Of a DNA stretch of 64,000 nt, positions 43,547-52,635 are shown piece after piece. Source of the stretch: Pseudomonadota bacterium (lineage in GTDB: Bacteria; Pseudomonadota; Gammaproteobacteria; Burkholderiales; Rhodocyclaceae); assembly GCA_018241685.1 (NCBI GenBank), contig JAFEDJ010000069.1:275623-339622 (forward strand), read 5' to 3'. How positions within the stretch are numbered: the stretch's first letter is position 1; the number at the start of each line of letters is the position of its first letter. Both the position numbers and the translations under genes were made by a program. The notes below the pieces were generated by a model. That model saw nothing but the letters and a program-made list of their open reading frames with translations. It did no database searches and was not told the DNA's origin.

Positions 43547-44941
43547 TCATCGTGCCGACTGCAGCGACACGATGCGGGCGCGCTTGAGCGCCTTCTGCAG
43601 GATCTTGAAGACGTCGCCGTCGAAAGCCGGTCGGGCGCTTTTCAGCAGCGCGAACACCTCCGCCTCGTCCTTCGCCGTGCCCAGGTAGCACCAGTTGTCC
43701 ACCACGTGCACCGCCGTGCCTTCACGGATGCCGACCGGCCCTGGATGGGGCCAGGCCTCGACCTTCAGTTTCTGCAGCGCCATCAGCAGGCGGGCAGTGT
43801 GCATCCCACGGCTTTCGCCCCCGACGCAGACGCCGCGGCAACGCTTCAGCTGGTAGCCGAAACAGGGCTGGCCGGGCGGTTGCTTCTCGAGCCCGAGGCA
43901 GACCTGGCACAGGTTGTATTCTTCAGCCAGGCCGCGCAGCGTGCGCAGCGCCGTCGCCCGGCTACCGAAGAAGCCGAACAGGTCATCACCCCAGTTCTCC
44001 GTCAGGTCATGCGCGTACACCAATTCGGGGCGCCGGCCGCCCTCCCCGTCATCCGCCAGCCGCCACGCGCACAGGTCGGACTGGCGGCGCAGGCGGCGGT
44101 TATGCAGAGGCTGGCGGGTCTTCACCAGCGAAGCCTCCAGCAGCAGCGCCTCGATTTCGCCGGCCGTCTCGATCCACTCGACCCTCCGCAGTTGCTGGGA
44201 GAGGGCCATCTCCTTGGCGTTGCGGTGGTCGGCGCTGAAGTGGGACAGCACCCGTGTGCGGATGTCCTTGCTCTTGCCCACGTACAGCGGCAGATCATTC
44301 TCGCCGAAGAAGAGATACACGCCGGGCTTCTCCGGCAGCTCGTCGAGGACGGACTCGTCCAGCTGCGGCGGCACCGACGGCCGGCCGGTCAGCCGCGCGA
44401 TCTCCGCGTCGATCCGCCCTTCGTCGAAATGCCCGTGGATGTGCTGCCAGAACTGCCAGATCAGCTGGGCATCGGCCAGCGCCCGGTGGCGCTCGCCGAC
44501 CCGCAGGCCGTGCCGCTCGATCAGGCTGTCGAGGCCGTGGCGCTTGTGCTCCGGATACAGGGCCCGCGACAGCTTGACGGTGCACAGCACCAGCGGCCTC
44601 AGGGTCAGGCCGGCCCGCTCGAAGGCGTTGCGCAGATAACCGTGATCGAAACGCGCGTTGTGGGCGATGAACAATCGCCCGTCGAGGCGCGCATGGATGT
44701 CCGCCGCCACTTCGGCAAAGCGCGGCGCATCGGCCACCATCTCGTTGCTGATGCCGGTCAGGCGGGTGATGAACTCCGGGATGCGGCTGGCCGGGCGGAT
44801 CAGCTGCGACCACTCCCGCACGCCGTCCTCGTCCACCTCGACGATCCCGACCTCAGTGATTCCCTCGTCGGTGGCCGCACCGCCATTGGTCTCGATATCG
44901 ACGAAGGCCAGCCCGCGCCAGCGCCCGTTGGCCAGCTGCAC
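43547..44941 (-). CDS. DnaQ-type 3'-5' exonuclease fused to a UvrC-like GIY-YIG nuclease domain
   Basis: 464 residues, GTG start at 44941. Residues about 10-175 form a DEDDh exonuclease: FVDIETNG, FIAHNARFDHGYL, HRALADA. Residues about 200-290 form the GIY-YIG domain: KPGVYLFFGENDLPLYVGKSKDIRTRVLSHF, with LLLEASLVK further on. The C-terminal region has a Cys cluster (CQVCLGLEKQPPGQPC). The same fusion is known as a Cho/UvrC-related protein in proteobacteria and probably acts in DNA repair. It follows the winged-helix gene by four bases. Confidence 0.9.
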   Translation of the reverse strand: MQLANGRWRGLAFVDIETNGGAATDEGITEVGIVEVDEDGVREWSQLIRPASRIPEFITRLTGISNEMVADAPRFAEVAADIHARLDGRLFIAHNARFDHGYLRNAFERAGLTLRPLVLCTVKLSRALYPEHKRHGLDSLIERHGLRVGERHRALADAQLIWQFWQHIHGHFDEGRIDAEIARLTGRPSVPPQLDESVLDELPEKPGVYLFFGENDLPLYVGKSKDIRTRVLSHFSADHRNAKEMALSQQLRRVEWIETAGEIEALLLEASLVKTRQPLHNRRLRRQSDLCAWRLADDGEGGRRPELVYAHDLTENWGDDLFGFFGSRATALRTLRGLAEEYNLCQVCLGLEKQPPGQPCFGYQLKRCRGVCVGGESRGMHTARLLMALQKLKVEAWPHPGPVGIREGTAVHVVDNWCYLGTAKDEAEVFALLKSARPAFDGDVFKILQKALKRARIVSLQSAR

Positions 44942-44945
44942 CGGA

Positions 44946-45419
44946 TCAGCCCCGGCGCCAGCCGCCCGGCCGACGGCGCGGTTGCGCGTCCTCTTCAGCG
45001 GGCTTGGGCTTCGGCATCAGCAGGTTCTTGCCGCCGACGGACTTGGAGGCCTGGTGGGCACGCACCGCCTCGGCCACCTGCTCCTCCTGCATGACGATGG
45101 ACGGGGTCTTCTCCGCCGGCTCGTATTCGGAGAGCTTTTCGCGCAGCAGGAAGATCCGCTCGGCGGTGTCCGCCTTCTTCGGCAGGCGATGCACGAGCTG
45201 CAGGCCGGCCTCCGTCAACGTGTAACGGCCATCCACCTCGACGATCAGGTCGTGGGTCGCAAAGCGGCGGAAAGCCTCGGCCCAGCGCGCCTCGGAACCG
45301 ACACCGCCATCGAGCAGATCCGCCGCCGCGACGATCTCGACCATGTCGGCCGGCCTCCGTTTGGTGGCAAGCAGCATGGACAACAGCAGGAGCGCATCGA
45401 CATCTTGGACTGGATACAT
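44946..45419 (-). CDS. Small winged-helix-like protein before the nuclease gene
   Basis: 157 residues from the ATG at 45419 (AAGGT upstream); the frame is open further upstream but not protein-like. Residues 5-85 suggest a winged helix (ALLLLSMLLATKRRPADMVE, FRRFATHDLIVEVDGRYTLTEAG). The tail is Lys/Pro/Arg-rich (PKPKPAEEDAQPRRRPGGWR). It probably shares a transcript with the exonuclease/GIY-YIG gene. No family is assigned. Confidence 0.65.
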   Translation of the reverse strand: MYPVQDVDALLLLSMLLATKRRPADMVEIVAAADLLDGGVGSEARWAEAFRRFATHDLIVEVDGRYTLTEAGLQLVHRLPKKADTAERIFLLREKLSEYEPAEKTPSIVMQEEQVAEAVRAHQASKSVGGKNLLMPKPKPAEEDAQPRRRPGGWRRG

Positions 45420-45619
45420 GGGTGACCTTGGAAAAAACGGCACTGGAAGCCGGATGGAAACGGAAAACGCCGGGTGAACGCCGCCTCGGGCGTTGTCCGT
45501 TTCGGAAATGAATGGGATCGGCCGGCATTGTAAATCCCTACAGGCCGCAGAGGTGTCCGAAGACACATCCGGACATCCTCGGTCCTTCCCCGCCGCGTCG
45601 TCGCGCAGCCAGGAGTCGC

Positions 45620-45683
45620 TTGCGCATTTCCTGAAAACCACCTCTGCACGCGCCCCCACCCGATTTGCGCAGTTGAGAAAACC
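45620..45683 (+). promoter_or_regulatory. Two repeated candidate DmpR-type activator sites
   Basis: TTGCGCATTTCCTGAAAACC (45620-45639) and TTGCGCAGTTGAGAAAACC (45665-45683) are near copies 45 bp apart, 120-180 bp upstream of the sigma54 promoter, where XylR/DmpR activators bind. The remainder of 45420-45799 shows no gene. Confidence 0.5.
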
Positions 45684-45799
45684 GCAGCCCGCGCGTCCTG
45701 GCGAGGGCTTTCCGCGGGCCAGAGCGCCCGGCACACGGACTCATAAGAATCAATGACTTGAGATTTCGACCGGCCTGTTTTCAGCCGCCCTGAACGGTG

Positions 45800-45815
45800 T
45801 GGCACAGGCGTTGCA
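45800..45815 (+). promoter_or_regulatory. Sigma54 promoter of the phenol hydroxylase operon
   Basis: TGGCACAGGCGTTGCA is a full match to TGGCAC-N5-TTGCW. Transcription should start near 45826. This rules out the ATG at 45816 as the dmpK start. Confidence 0.92.
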
Positions 45816-45860
45816 ATGGAGCTTTCCACGGCACCGGCAGAGTGCCTGACAGGAGACACC

Positions 45861-46157
45861 ATGCAAGACAGCACCTTTCCCCCCGCGGGCAGCTTCAACC
45901 CCGCCCGCCGCTTCGTCCGCGTCCGCCAGATGCGCGACGACGGCTTCGTCGAGTTCGACTTCGCCATCGGCGACGCCGAACTCAGCGTCGAACTCATCCT
46001 CCCCCGCGCGGCATTCGAGGCCTTCGCCGGCCTGCCGGGCACGGAGCGCATGAACGAGGACACCGCCGCCCGGGCCTTCCGGCGGCAGCAGTCCTACCTC
46101 TACGGGACGCCGGATGGCGCGCCCGAATCCTTGCACAACAACAATCAGGAGACTTGA
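45861..46157 (+). CDS. dmpK: Phenol hydroxylase subunit P0 (DmpK-like)
   Basis: 98 residues from the ATG at 45861 (AGGAGA upstream). Contains ARRFVRVRQMRDDGFVEFDFAIGD, typical of the small P0 protein. DmpK is not part of the active hydroxylase but is needed in vivo, thought to help assemble iron into the oxygenase. First gene of dmpKLMNOP, under the sigma54 promoter. Confidence 0.92.
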   Translation: MQDSTFPPAGSFNPARRFVRVRQMRDDGFVEFDFAIGDAELSVELILPRAAFEAFAGLPGTERMNEDTAARAFRRQQSYLYGTPDGAPESLHNNNQET

Positions 46158-46160
46158 ACC

Positions 46161-47162
46161 ATGAGCGTCGAGATCCGGGTCGCCAGCATCGACCCGATAC
46201 GCCAGACCTTTGCCCGCACGTCGCGCCGCTTCGGCGCCGACAAGCCGGCCAGCCGCTACCAGGAAGCCAGCTTCGACCTGCAGCCCCGCGACAACTTCCA
46301 CTACCGCCCGGTGTGGGACCCGCAGCGGGACATCTACGACCGCCGCCGCACCGCCATCGAGATGCGCGACTGGGATGACTTCCGCGACCCGCGCCAGTAC
46401 TACTACGCCACCTACGTGCTCAACCGGGCCCGCATGCAGGAAGCCGCCGAGAAGAGCTTCGAGTTCGTGGACAAGCACGGCCTGATGGCCACGCTGAGCG
46501 TCGAACAGGTGCGGGACATCGAGACCTTGCTGCTGCCCCTGCGCCACCTGGAATGGGCCGCCAACCTCAACAACTGCTTCGTCACCGCCTACTGCTTCGG
46601 CAGTTCCATGGCCCAAGGCGCCATGTACGCCACCACCGACCGCCTCGGCATCGCCCAGTACCTGTCGCGGATCGGCCTGCTGCTGGACGGCAACTCCGGC
46701 CAGTCGCTCACCGACGCCAAGGCCCGCTGGCTGGACGCCCCGGCCTGGCAGCCGCTGCGCCGGCTGGCCGAGCGCTGCCTGGTGCAGAAGGACTGGTTCG
46801 AGCTCTTCGTCGCCCAGAACCTGGTGCTGGACAGCCTCGTCCATCCGCTGCTGTACGCCCCCTTCCACAGCGGCGTGGGCGACGCCGGCGGCGCCTACCT
46901 GGCGATGCTCACCGAGTTCATCAAGGACTGGTCTGGCGACAACCAGAAGTGGGTCGATGCCTGCCTGAAGATCGCCGCCGCCGAATCGCCCGCCAACCGC
47001 GCCCGGCTGTCCGCCTGGGCCGCCGAATGGAAGGGCCTGGCCCTCGACGCCCTCGCCCCGCTGGCGCAATGCGCCGCCCACCTGGACGGCCCCGCGCGCC
47101 TGGAGAGCGCTGCACGCGCGCTGGACCAGCGCATCGCCAAGCTCGGCTTCGACGCCGCCTGA
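46161..47162 (+). CDS. dmpL: Phenol hydroxylase P1, oxygenase beta subunit
   Basis: 333 residues. Beta subunit of the bacterial multicomponent monooxygenase (DmpLNO hydroxylase). It has the ferritin-like helices of the family (WDDFRDPRQYYYATYVLNRA, RHLEWAANLNNCFVTAYCFG) but lacks the two ExxH iron sites, as expected for the structural subunit. Starts three bases after dmpK. Confidence 0.95.
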   Translation: MSVEIRVASIDPIRQTFARTSRRFGADKPASRYQEASFDLQPRDNFHYRPVWDPQRDIYDRRRTAIEMRDWDDFRDPRQYYYATYVLNRARMQEAAEKSFEFVDKHGLMATLSVEQVRDIETLLLPLRHLEWAANLNNCFVTAYCFGSSMAQGAMYATTDRLGIAQYLSRIGLLLDGNSGQSLTDAKARWLDAPAWQPLRRLAERCLVQKDWFELFVAQNLVLDSLVHPLLYAPFHSGVGDAGGAYLAMLTEFIKDWSGDNQKWVDACLKIAAAESPANRARLSAWAAEWKGLALDALAPLAQCAAHLDGPARLESAARALDQRIAKLGFDAA

Positions 47163-47176
47163 AAAAGGAACACCTG

Positions 47177-47458
47177 ATGAGCTCCATTCAAAGCACCGTC
47201 TTCATGGCCCTGCAGACCAATGACGACACTCGCCCGATCATCGAAGCCCTGCAGCGCGACAACCCCGACGCGGTGGTGCACCGCCTGCCGGCGATGGTCA
47301 AGATCGACGCCCCCCGGCGCCTGGTGCTCAGGCGCAGCACCGTCGAGGAGATCCTCGGCACCGACTGGGACCTCCAGTCCATCAACCTCAACCTCATCTC
47401 CCTGTCCGGCAACGTGGACGAGAGCGAGGACGAAATGATCCTGCACTGGAACCGCTGA
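47177..47458 (+). CDS. dmpM: Phenol hydroxylase P2, effector protein
   Basis: 93 residues; the start at 47177 has AAAGGA upstream. The MmoB/DmpM regulatory protein binds the oxygenase and raises its activity. Family features: STVFMALQTNDDTRPIIEAL, MVKIDAPRRLVL and the C-terminal LISLSGNVDESEDEMILHW. It has no cofactor. Confidence 0.95.
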   Translation: MSSIQSTVFMALQTNDDTRPIIEALQRDNPDAVVHRLPAMVKIDAPRRLVLRRSTVEEILGTDWDLQSINLNLISLSGNVDESEDEMILHWNR

Positions 47459-47474
47459 CGAGGAGCCCCCAAGC

Positions 47475-49043
47475 ATGAACACCCAAGACACCCGCCGGCC
47501 GACCGGCAAGAAGCTGAGCCTCAAGGAAAAATACGCGCTGATGACCCGCGGCCTGGGCTGGGACACCAGCTACGAGCCGATGGACAAGGCCTTCGACCAG
47601 CTCGGCCTGGAAGGCATCAAGATCCACGACTGGGACAAGTGGGAAGACCCGTTCCGCCTGACCATGGACGCCTACTGGAAATACCAGGCCGAGAAGGAAC
47701 GCAAGCTCTACGCGGTGCTCGACGCCTTCCAGCAGAACAACGGGCACCTCAACATCTCCGACGCCCGCTACGTGAACACGCTGAAGCTGTTCTTCACCGG
47801 CATCACGCCGGCCGAGTACAACGCCCACCGCCTGTTCGCCATGCTCGGCCGCCAGTTCCCCGGCCCCGGCGCGGCGATCGCCTGCCAGATGCAGGCGGTG
47901 GACGAGCTGCGCCACGTGCAGACCCAGATCCACAGCATCAGCCAGTACAACAAGTACTTCAACGGCCTGCACGACCACACGGTGATGAACGACCGCCTGT
48001 GGTACCTGTCGGTGCCCAAGTCCTTCTTCGAGGACGCCATCTCGTCTGGCCCCTTCGAGCAGATCATCGCGATCTCCTTCGCCCTCGAATACCTGCTCAC
48101 CAACCTCGTCTTCATGCCCTTCATGTCCGGCGCCGCCTACAACGGCGACATGGCCACGGTGACCTTCGGCTTCTCGTCCCAGTCGGACGAAGCCCGCCAC
48201 ATGACGCTGGGCCTGGAGTGCATCAAGTTCGTGCTGGAGCAGGACCCGGGCAACGCGGCGATCATCCAGCGCTACCTCGACAAGTGGTTCTGGCGCGGCT
48301 ACAAGGTGCTCGGCCTGGTGTCGATGATGCTCGACTACATGCTGCCGAAGAAGGTCATGTCCTGGAAGGAAGCCTGGGAGATCTACTTCGTGCAGAACGG
48401 CGGCTCCCTGTTCAACGACCTCAGCCGCTACGGCCTGCGCATGCCCAAGTACTGGGAGCAGAGCGTCGCCGAGGCCGAGCACCTGTCCCACCAGACCTGG
48501 AACGCCTTCTACAACTTCTCCGGTGCCGCCGCCTTCCACGTATGGCTGCCGTCGGACGAGGACATGGCCTGGCTGGCCGAGAAGTACCCCAACACCTTCG
48601 ACCAGCACTACCGCCCGCGCATCGAGCACTACCGGAAGCTGCAGGCCGAGGGCAAGCGCTACTACAACCCCAGCCTGCCGATGCTGTGCCAGACCTGCCA
48701 GACCCCGCTGATCTTCACGGAGATGGACGACCCCACGCGAACCAGCCACCGGCAGCTCGAACACGACGGCGACACCTACCACTTCTGCTCCGACGGCTGC
48801 CGGGACATCTTTGCCGGGCAACCCGACAAGTACGTCAGCGCCTGGCTGCCGGCCCACCAGATCCTGCAGGGCAACTGCGTCGAGCCCGGCGCCGAGGCCG
48901 CCGGCGATCCGGGCGCCGACGCGCTGCGCTATTTCCACGTGGTCGCCGGCCAGGACAACCTCGACTACGAAGGCTCCCCCGACGAAGCCAACTGGCTGCG
49001 CTGGAAGGGCCTCGACAAGACTCCGCCGGCCGCCGCGGCCTGA
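47475..49043 (+). CDS. dmpN: Phenol hydroxylase P3, oxygenase alpha subunit
   Basis: 522 residues. Catalytic di-iron subunit that adds one oxygen atom to phenol. The two ExxH pairs are present in DELRHVQTQ and DEARHMTLG, together with the first-helix glutamates. The C-terminus has the usual YHS-like zinc-binding segment (MLCQTCQTPLIF, YHFCSDGCRDIFAGQPDKY). Forms the hydroxylase with DmpL and DmpO. Confidence 0.97.
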   Translation: MNTQDTRRPTGKKLSLKEKYALMTRGLGWDTSYEPMDKAFDQLGLEGIKIHDWDKWEDPFRLTMDAYWKYQAEKERKLYAVLDAFQQNNGHLNISDARYVNTLKLFFTGITPAEYNAHRLFAMLGRQFPGPGAAIACQMQAVDELRHVQTQIHSISQYNKYFNGLHDHTVMNDRLWYLSVPKSFFEDAISSGPFEQIIAISFALEYLLTNLVFMPFMSGAAYNGDMATVTFGFSSQSDEARHMTLGLECIKFVLEQDPGNAAIIQRYLDKWFWRGYKVLGLVSMMLDYMLPKKVMSWKEAWEIYFVQNGGSLFNDLSRYGLRMPKYWEQSVAEAEHLSHQTWNAFYNFSGAAAFHVWLPSDEDMAWLAEKYPNTFDQHYRPRIEHYRKLQAEGKRYYNPSLPMLCQTCQTPLIFTEMDDPTRTSHRQLEHDGDTYHFCSDGCRDIFAGQPDKYVSAWLPAHQILQGNCVEPGAEAAGDPGADALRYFHVVAGQDNLDYEGSPDEANWLRWKGLDKTPPAAAA

Positions 49044-49134
49044 ACACCCAGGGCGCCCCAGCGGCGCCCGCCCTTCCCCTTCTCATCCATACAGACAGGT
49101 GCCGCGCCCACGAGCGCGGCCCATGGAGACACAC

Positions 49135-49500
49135 ATGCACACCCACGCTCAACAAACGTCCGTCCCGCCCCTGGTCCGCGACCGGGTCGACAACTTCCAC
49201 GGCCAGCAACTGCTCTACGTCGGCTGGGACCACCACACGATGATCTGCGCCCCCATCGCGCTGCTCGTTTCCCCCGAGCTGCGCTTCGGCGAAGTGATCG
49301 ACGACCTGCTGCCCGCCAGCGCCTTCGCGCTGCACCCGGAGTGGCCGCAGATCGACTGGGCCCGCGTCGAGTGGCTGCTCGCCGACCGCCCCTTCACGCC
49401 GGAGCGGAGCGCCACGCTCGCCGCCCAGGGGCTCGGCCACAAGGCCTACCTGCGCCTGCGCACGCCGGCCCTGCGCGGCATCGCCGGCAGCGGCGCGTGA
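49135..49500 (+). CDS. dmpO: Phenol hydroxylase P4, oxygenase gamma subunit
   Basis: 121 residues from the ATG at 49135, which has GGAG six bases upstream (itself overlapping an alternative ATG at 49123). Family features: DNFHGQQLLYVGWDHHTMIC and the WPQIDWARVEWLL segment. Structural third subunit of the hydroxylase. The gap 49044-49134 between dmpN and dmpO holds no gene. Confidence 0.93.
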   Translation: MHTHAQQTSVPPLVRDRVDNFHGQQLLYVGWDHHTMICAPIALLVSPELRFGEVIDDLLPASAFALHPEWPQIDWARVEWLLADRPFTPERSATLAAQGLGHKAYLRLRTPALRGIAGSGA

Positions 49501-49513
49501 GCCGGGTGGCGCC

Positions 49514-50578
49514 ATGAGCTACACGGTCACGATCGAACCGCTCGGCGCCAGCTTCGACGTCGAGGAGGGACAGACCCTCCTCGACGGCGCGCTGCGCCAC
49601 GGCATCTACCTGCCCCACGCCTGCTGCCACGGCCTGTGCGGCACCTGCAAGGTCCGCGTGGTGGACGGCGAAGTGAGTCACGGCGACGCCTCGCCCTTCG
49701 CGCTGATGGACATGGAGCGGGACGAGGGCCGCTGCCTCGCCTGCTGCGCCACGCCGGAAGGTGACGTCGTCATCGAGGCGGACATCGACGAGGAACCCGA
49801 CCAGCGCCCGATCCCGCTGCGCGACTTCAGCGGCCGCGTCGCCGCACTGCAGGACCTGACGCCGACCATCAAGGGTGTGACCATCGCCCTCGACGGCGAC
49901 GGCCTCGACTTCCAGGCCGGGCAGTACGTCAACCTGGGCTGGCCCGGACTCGCCCAGCCACGGGCCTTCTCGCTGGCCAGCGCGCCAGCCGACGGGCGCC
50001 TGGTCGAGCTGAACATCCGCCGCGTACCGGGCGGCGAGGCCACCGGCTACATCCACGAGCGCCTGCAGGTCGGCGATCCGGTCACCGTCAGCGGGCCCCT
50101 CGGGCGCTTCTTCGTGCGCAAGTCCGATCCCCAGCCGATCCTCTTCATGGCCGGCGGCTCCGGGCTGTCCAGCCCGCGCTCGATGATCCTCGACCTGCTG
50201 CACAGCGACGGCGACACCCGCCCGATCACGCTGGTGTACGGCGCCCGCAACCGCGCCGAGCTGTACTACCACGCGGACTTCGTCGAACTGGCCGCCCGCC
50301 ATCCCAACTTCCGCTACCTGCCGGCCCTCAGCGAGCCCACCGCGGACTGTGCCTGGGACGGCGCCACCGGCTTCGTGCATGACGCGGCGTGGTCACTGTT
50401 CGACGGCGACTTCCGCGGTCACAAGGCCTATCTGTGCGGCCCGCCGCCGATGATCGAGAGCGGCGTCCGCACGCTGATGAAGGGCCGCCTGTTCGAACGG
50501 GACATCCACACCGAGAAGTTCCTGTCCGCCGCCGACGCCGCCCAGCAAAGCCGCAGCCCGCTGTTCAAAAACCTCTGA
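49514..50578 (+). CDS. dmpP: Phenol hydroxylase P5, NADH-ferredoxin reductase
   Basis: 354 residues. N-terminal plant-type 2Fe-2S domain (HACCHGLCGTCKVRV with the later CLACC), then the FAD domain (QPRAFSLASAP) and the NAD domain (LFMAGGSGLSSPRSM, AYLCGPPPMIESG). It passes electrons from NADH to the di-iron oxygenase. Last gene of the operon; it ends three bases before the convergent dmpR stop, with no terminator visible. Confidence 0.96.
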   Translation: MSYTVTIEPLGASFDVEEGQTLLDGALRHGIYLPHACCHGLCGTCKVRVVDGEVSHGDASPFALMDMERDEGRCLACCATPEGDVVIEADIDEEPDQRPIPLRDFSGRVAALQDLTPTIKGVTIALDGDGLDFQAGQYVNLGWPGLAQPRAFSLASAPADGRLVELNIRRVPGGEATGYIHERLQVGDPVTVSGPLGRFFVRKSDPQPILFMAGGSGLSSPRSMILDLLHSDGDTRPITLVYGARNRAELYYHADFVELAARHPNFRYLPALSEPTADCAWDGATGFVHDAAWSLFDGDFRGHKAYLCGPPPMIESGVRTLMKGRLFERDIHTEKFLSAADAAQQSRSPLFKNL

Positions 50579-50581
50579 GGC

Positions 50582-52354
50582 TCACTCCTCCTTGTCCCGC
50601 TCCAGCCGGTACGCCAGCTGGGCGCGGGACATGCCGAGCAGGCGTGCGGCGTGGGACAGGTTGCCGTTGGCGCGCTTCACCGCCTCGCGCATCGCGCCGC
50701 GCTCCAGCGCCTTCAGCGGCATCGCCAGGTCCAGCGCCCGCTCGACGAGGTCCTGCACTTCGGCGCCGTCGGGCTCCTCCACGTCCTCCACCTGACTGGC
50801 CGGGCGTACCGCGCCGCGGGGGTCCATCGCCAGCAGCCCGTCGCCCAATGCCTCCTCGGCCTGGAACAGGTGGTGGCGGTCGATGGCCCGGTCCTCCTGG
50901 GCGAGGATCAGGCCGCGCTCGATGAGGTTCTCCAGCTCGCGCACATTGCCCGGGTAGTCGTAGCCCAGCAGCGCCGCGATGGCCCGGTGAGTGAAGCCGG
51001 ACACCCGCTTGCCGTGGGCCGCCGAAAACTTGTTGATGAAGTGATTGACCAGCAGCGCGATGTCGTCGCGCCGCTCGCGCAGCGGCGGAATGCGGATCGG
51101 AAAGACGTTGAGGCGGTAGTACAGGTCGGCGCGGAAGCGCCCTTCCCGTACTGCGGCGGCCAGGTCCACGTTGGTCGCCGCCACCACGCGCACATCCACC
51201 GCCCGTGACGACGAGCCGCCGACGCGCTCGATCTCCCGCTCCTGCAGGGCGCGCAGCAGCTTGGCCTGGGCCGGCTCGTTGAGGGTGCCGATCTCGTCGA
51301 GGAACAAGGTGCCCTTGTCAGCCCGCTCGAAGCGGCCCTTGCGCGCCTCGCCGGCACCCGTGTAGGCGCCCCGCTCCACGCCGAACAGTTCGGCCTCCAG
51401 CAGGTTTTCGGGAATCGCCGCGCAATTCAGCGCGACGAAAGGCCCCTCCGCGCGCTTGCTGAGGCGGTGCAGCATCTTGGCAAAGCGCTCCTTGCCGACG
51501 CCGGTCTCGCCGAGCAGCAGCGTCGCCGCATTGGTGCCCGCCACCTGGCGCAGCTTGTGGCAGGCGGACAGGAAGCCGGACGAGGCGCCGACCATGAAAT
51601 CGCAGTCCGACGGGCCGGCCGGCGCGCCGCTGGCGTCCTCGAAAGGCGAACGGCGGCGCACCAGCGACGCATTGACGAAGTCCTCGGTGCGCAGAAAACC
51701 CAGGTCGGCCTCCACGTCGCCCCACTCGTCCACCGGCTTGCCGATGATGTGGCAATGGGCGTGGCCGGCGCCGCGGCACTCCACCTCGCGGAACAGGATC
51801 GGGCGGCCGAACAGCGCACTGTTGAAGCCCGACGCGTAGCCGGCCTGCATCCAGCACACCGGCTCGGCGGCGACGCCGGCGGCCTCCATGTGGGTGGTCG
51901 CCTCGACGGAGTCGTGCCAGATCTGCTCCACGTAATGCACGCCCCGCTCCACGTCGATGTCGATGCGGATCGGCTCCACCGCGACGAAGCCCTCCAGCGC
52001 GTGCATCTGCGGCCCCACCGCGAACACGTCGATCAGCCGGCGGCTGCCGCGCAGCTTGATCGCCAGCGTCGCATCGCGGGCGCCGGCGGAATAGCCGATG
52101 CGTGTGAACAGCGCCCGCGCCTTGTCCACGCCGAGAGTTTCCAGCAGCTCCCGGCGCAAGCCGGCGAACACCGACGCGCGCAGCAGTACGGTGCGTTCGT
52201 CGTCGAGCCAGATGCGCCCATCCTCCGGCGCGAAGCGCAGGCGCGCGGCGATGTCGCGCAGGTCTGCCAGGCGCGGCACCGTGCCCTGCCCGTCCGCCTC
52301 GATGCGGATCGCCGCGTGCTCGAAGCGGGCGTCCATGCCATGGTCCTTGTTCAT
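50582..52354 (-). CDS. dmpR: DmpR/XylR-type sigma54-dependent activator
   Basis: 590 residues from the ATG at 52354 (GGGAGA upstream). N-terminal XylR_N and V4R sensory domains (residues about 25-215; CRGAGHAHCHIIGKPVDEWG) bind aromatic effectors directly. The AAA+ domain has LLLGETGVGKERFAK, a GAYTGA sigma54-contact loop (GAFTGA in DmpR) and GTLFLDEIGTL. C-terminal Fis-type helix-turn-helix: GNLSHAARLLGMSRAQLAYR. It should activate the promoter at 45800. An upstream terminator isolates its transcript from the catabolic operon. Confidence 0.95.
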   Translation of the reverse strand: MNKDHGMDARFEHAAIRIEADGQGTVPRLADLRDIAARLRFAPEDGRIWLDDERTVLLRASVFAGLRRELLETLGVDKARALFTRIGYSAGARDATLAIKLRGSRRLIDVFAVGPQMHALEGFVAVEPIRIDIDVERGVHYVEQIWHDSVEATTHMEAAGVAAEPVCWMQAGYASGFNSALFGRPILFREVECRGAGHAHCHIIGKPVDEWGDVEADLGFLRTEDFVNASLVRRRSPFEDASGAPAGPSDCDFMVGASSGFLSACHKLRQVAGTNAATLLLGETGVGKERFAKMLHRLSKRAEGPFVALNCAAIPENLLEAELFGVERGAYTGAGEARKGRFERADKGTLFLDEIGTLNEPAQAKLLRALQEREIERVGGSSSRAVDVRVVAATNVDLAAAVREGRFRADLYYRLNVFPIRIPPLRERRDDIALLVNHFINKFSAAHGKRVSGFTHRAIAALLGYDYPGNVRELENLIERGLILAQEDRAIDRHHLFQAEEALGDGLLAMDPRGAVRPASQVEDVEEPDGAEVQDLVERALDLAMPLKALERGAMREAVKRANGNLSHAARLLGMSRAQLAYRLERDKEE

Positions 52355-52415
52355 GGGTCGTCTCCCCGGTCTTTTCTTGTCGTCCGCCCATCTTAGGGCA
52401 CGGACTGCCGTGGAT

Positions 52416-52452
52416 AAAAAAATGCCCCGGGATGGCCGCAACATCCCGGGGC
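52416..52452 (-). terminator. Intrinsic terminator of the minus-strand catabolic operon
   Basis: On the minus strand an 11-bp GC-rich perfect stem (52452-52442 with 52434-52424), a seven-base loop, then A and seven Ts (complement of 52416-52422). It lies downstream of the hydratase gene and upstream of dmpR. A weaker hairpin at 52509-52533 precedes it. The rest of 52355-52635 carries no gene; the dmpR promoter must be between 52355 and about 52415 or overlap the terminator. Confidence 0.92.
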
Positions 52453-52635
52453 CAGGTCGACCGACCTGAGAGGAGAGGAAAGACTGAATCGGTCGAGGGA
52501 AACATCCGCCCCGGCATCAGCCTGCGGCCGGGGTGCGCCACCTGAGGGGCTAATGGGTGAAGCGCAGGGGCAATGCGCCGGGCCGCTGGCAGCACCCGAC
52601 GGCGGCGCCATTGCGGGACGGGATCACCCCGTCGT

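Noticed and set aside
45816..45860. ATG at 45816 as start of dmpK
   Set aside because: It overlaps the -12 element of the sigma54 promoter and precedes the expected transcript start; the ATG at 45861 has AGGAGA upstream.
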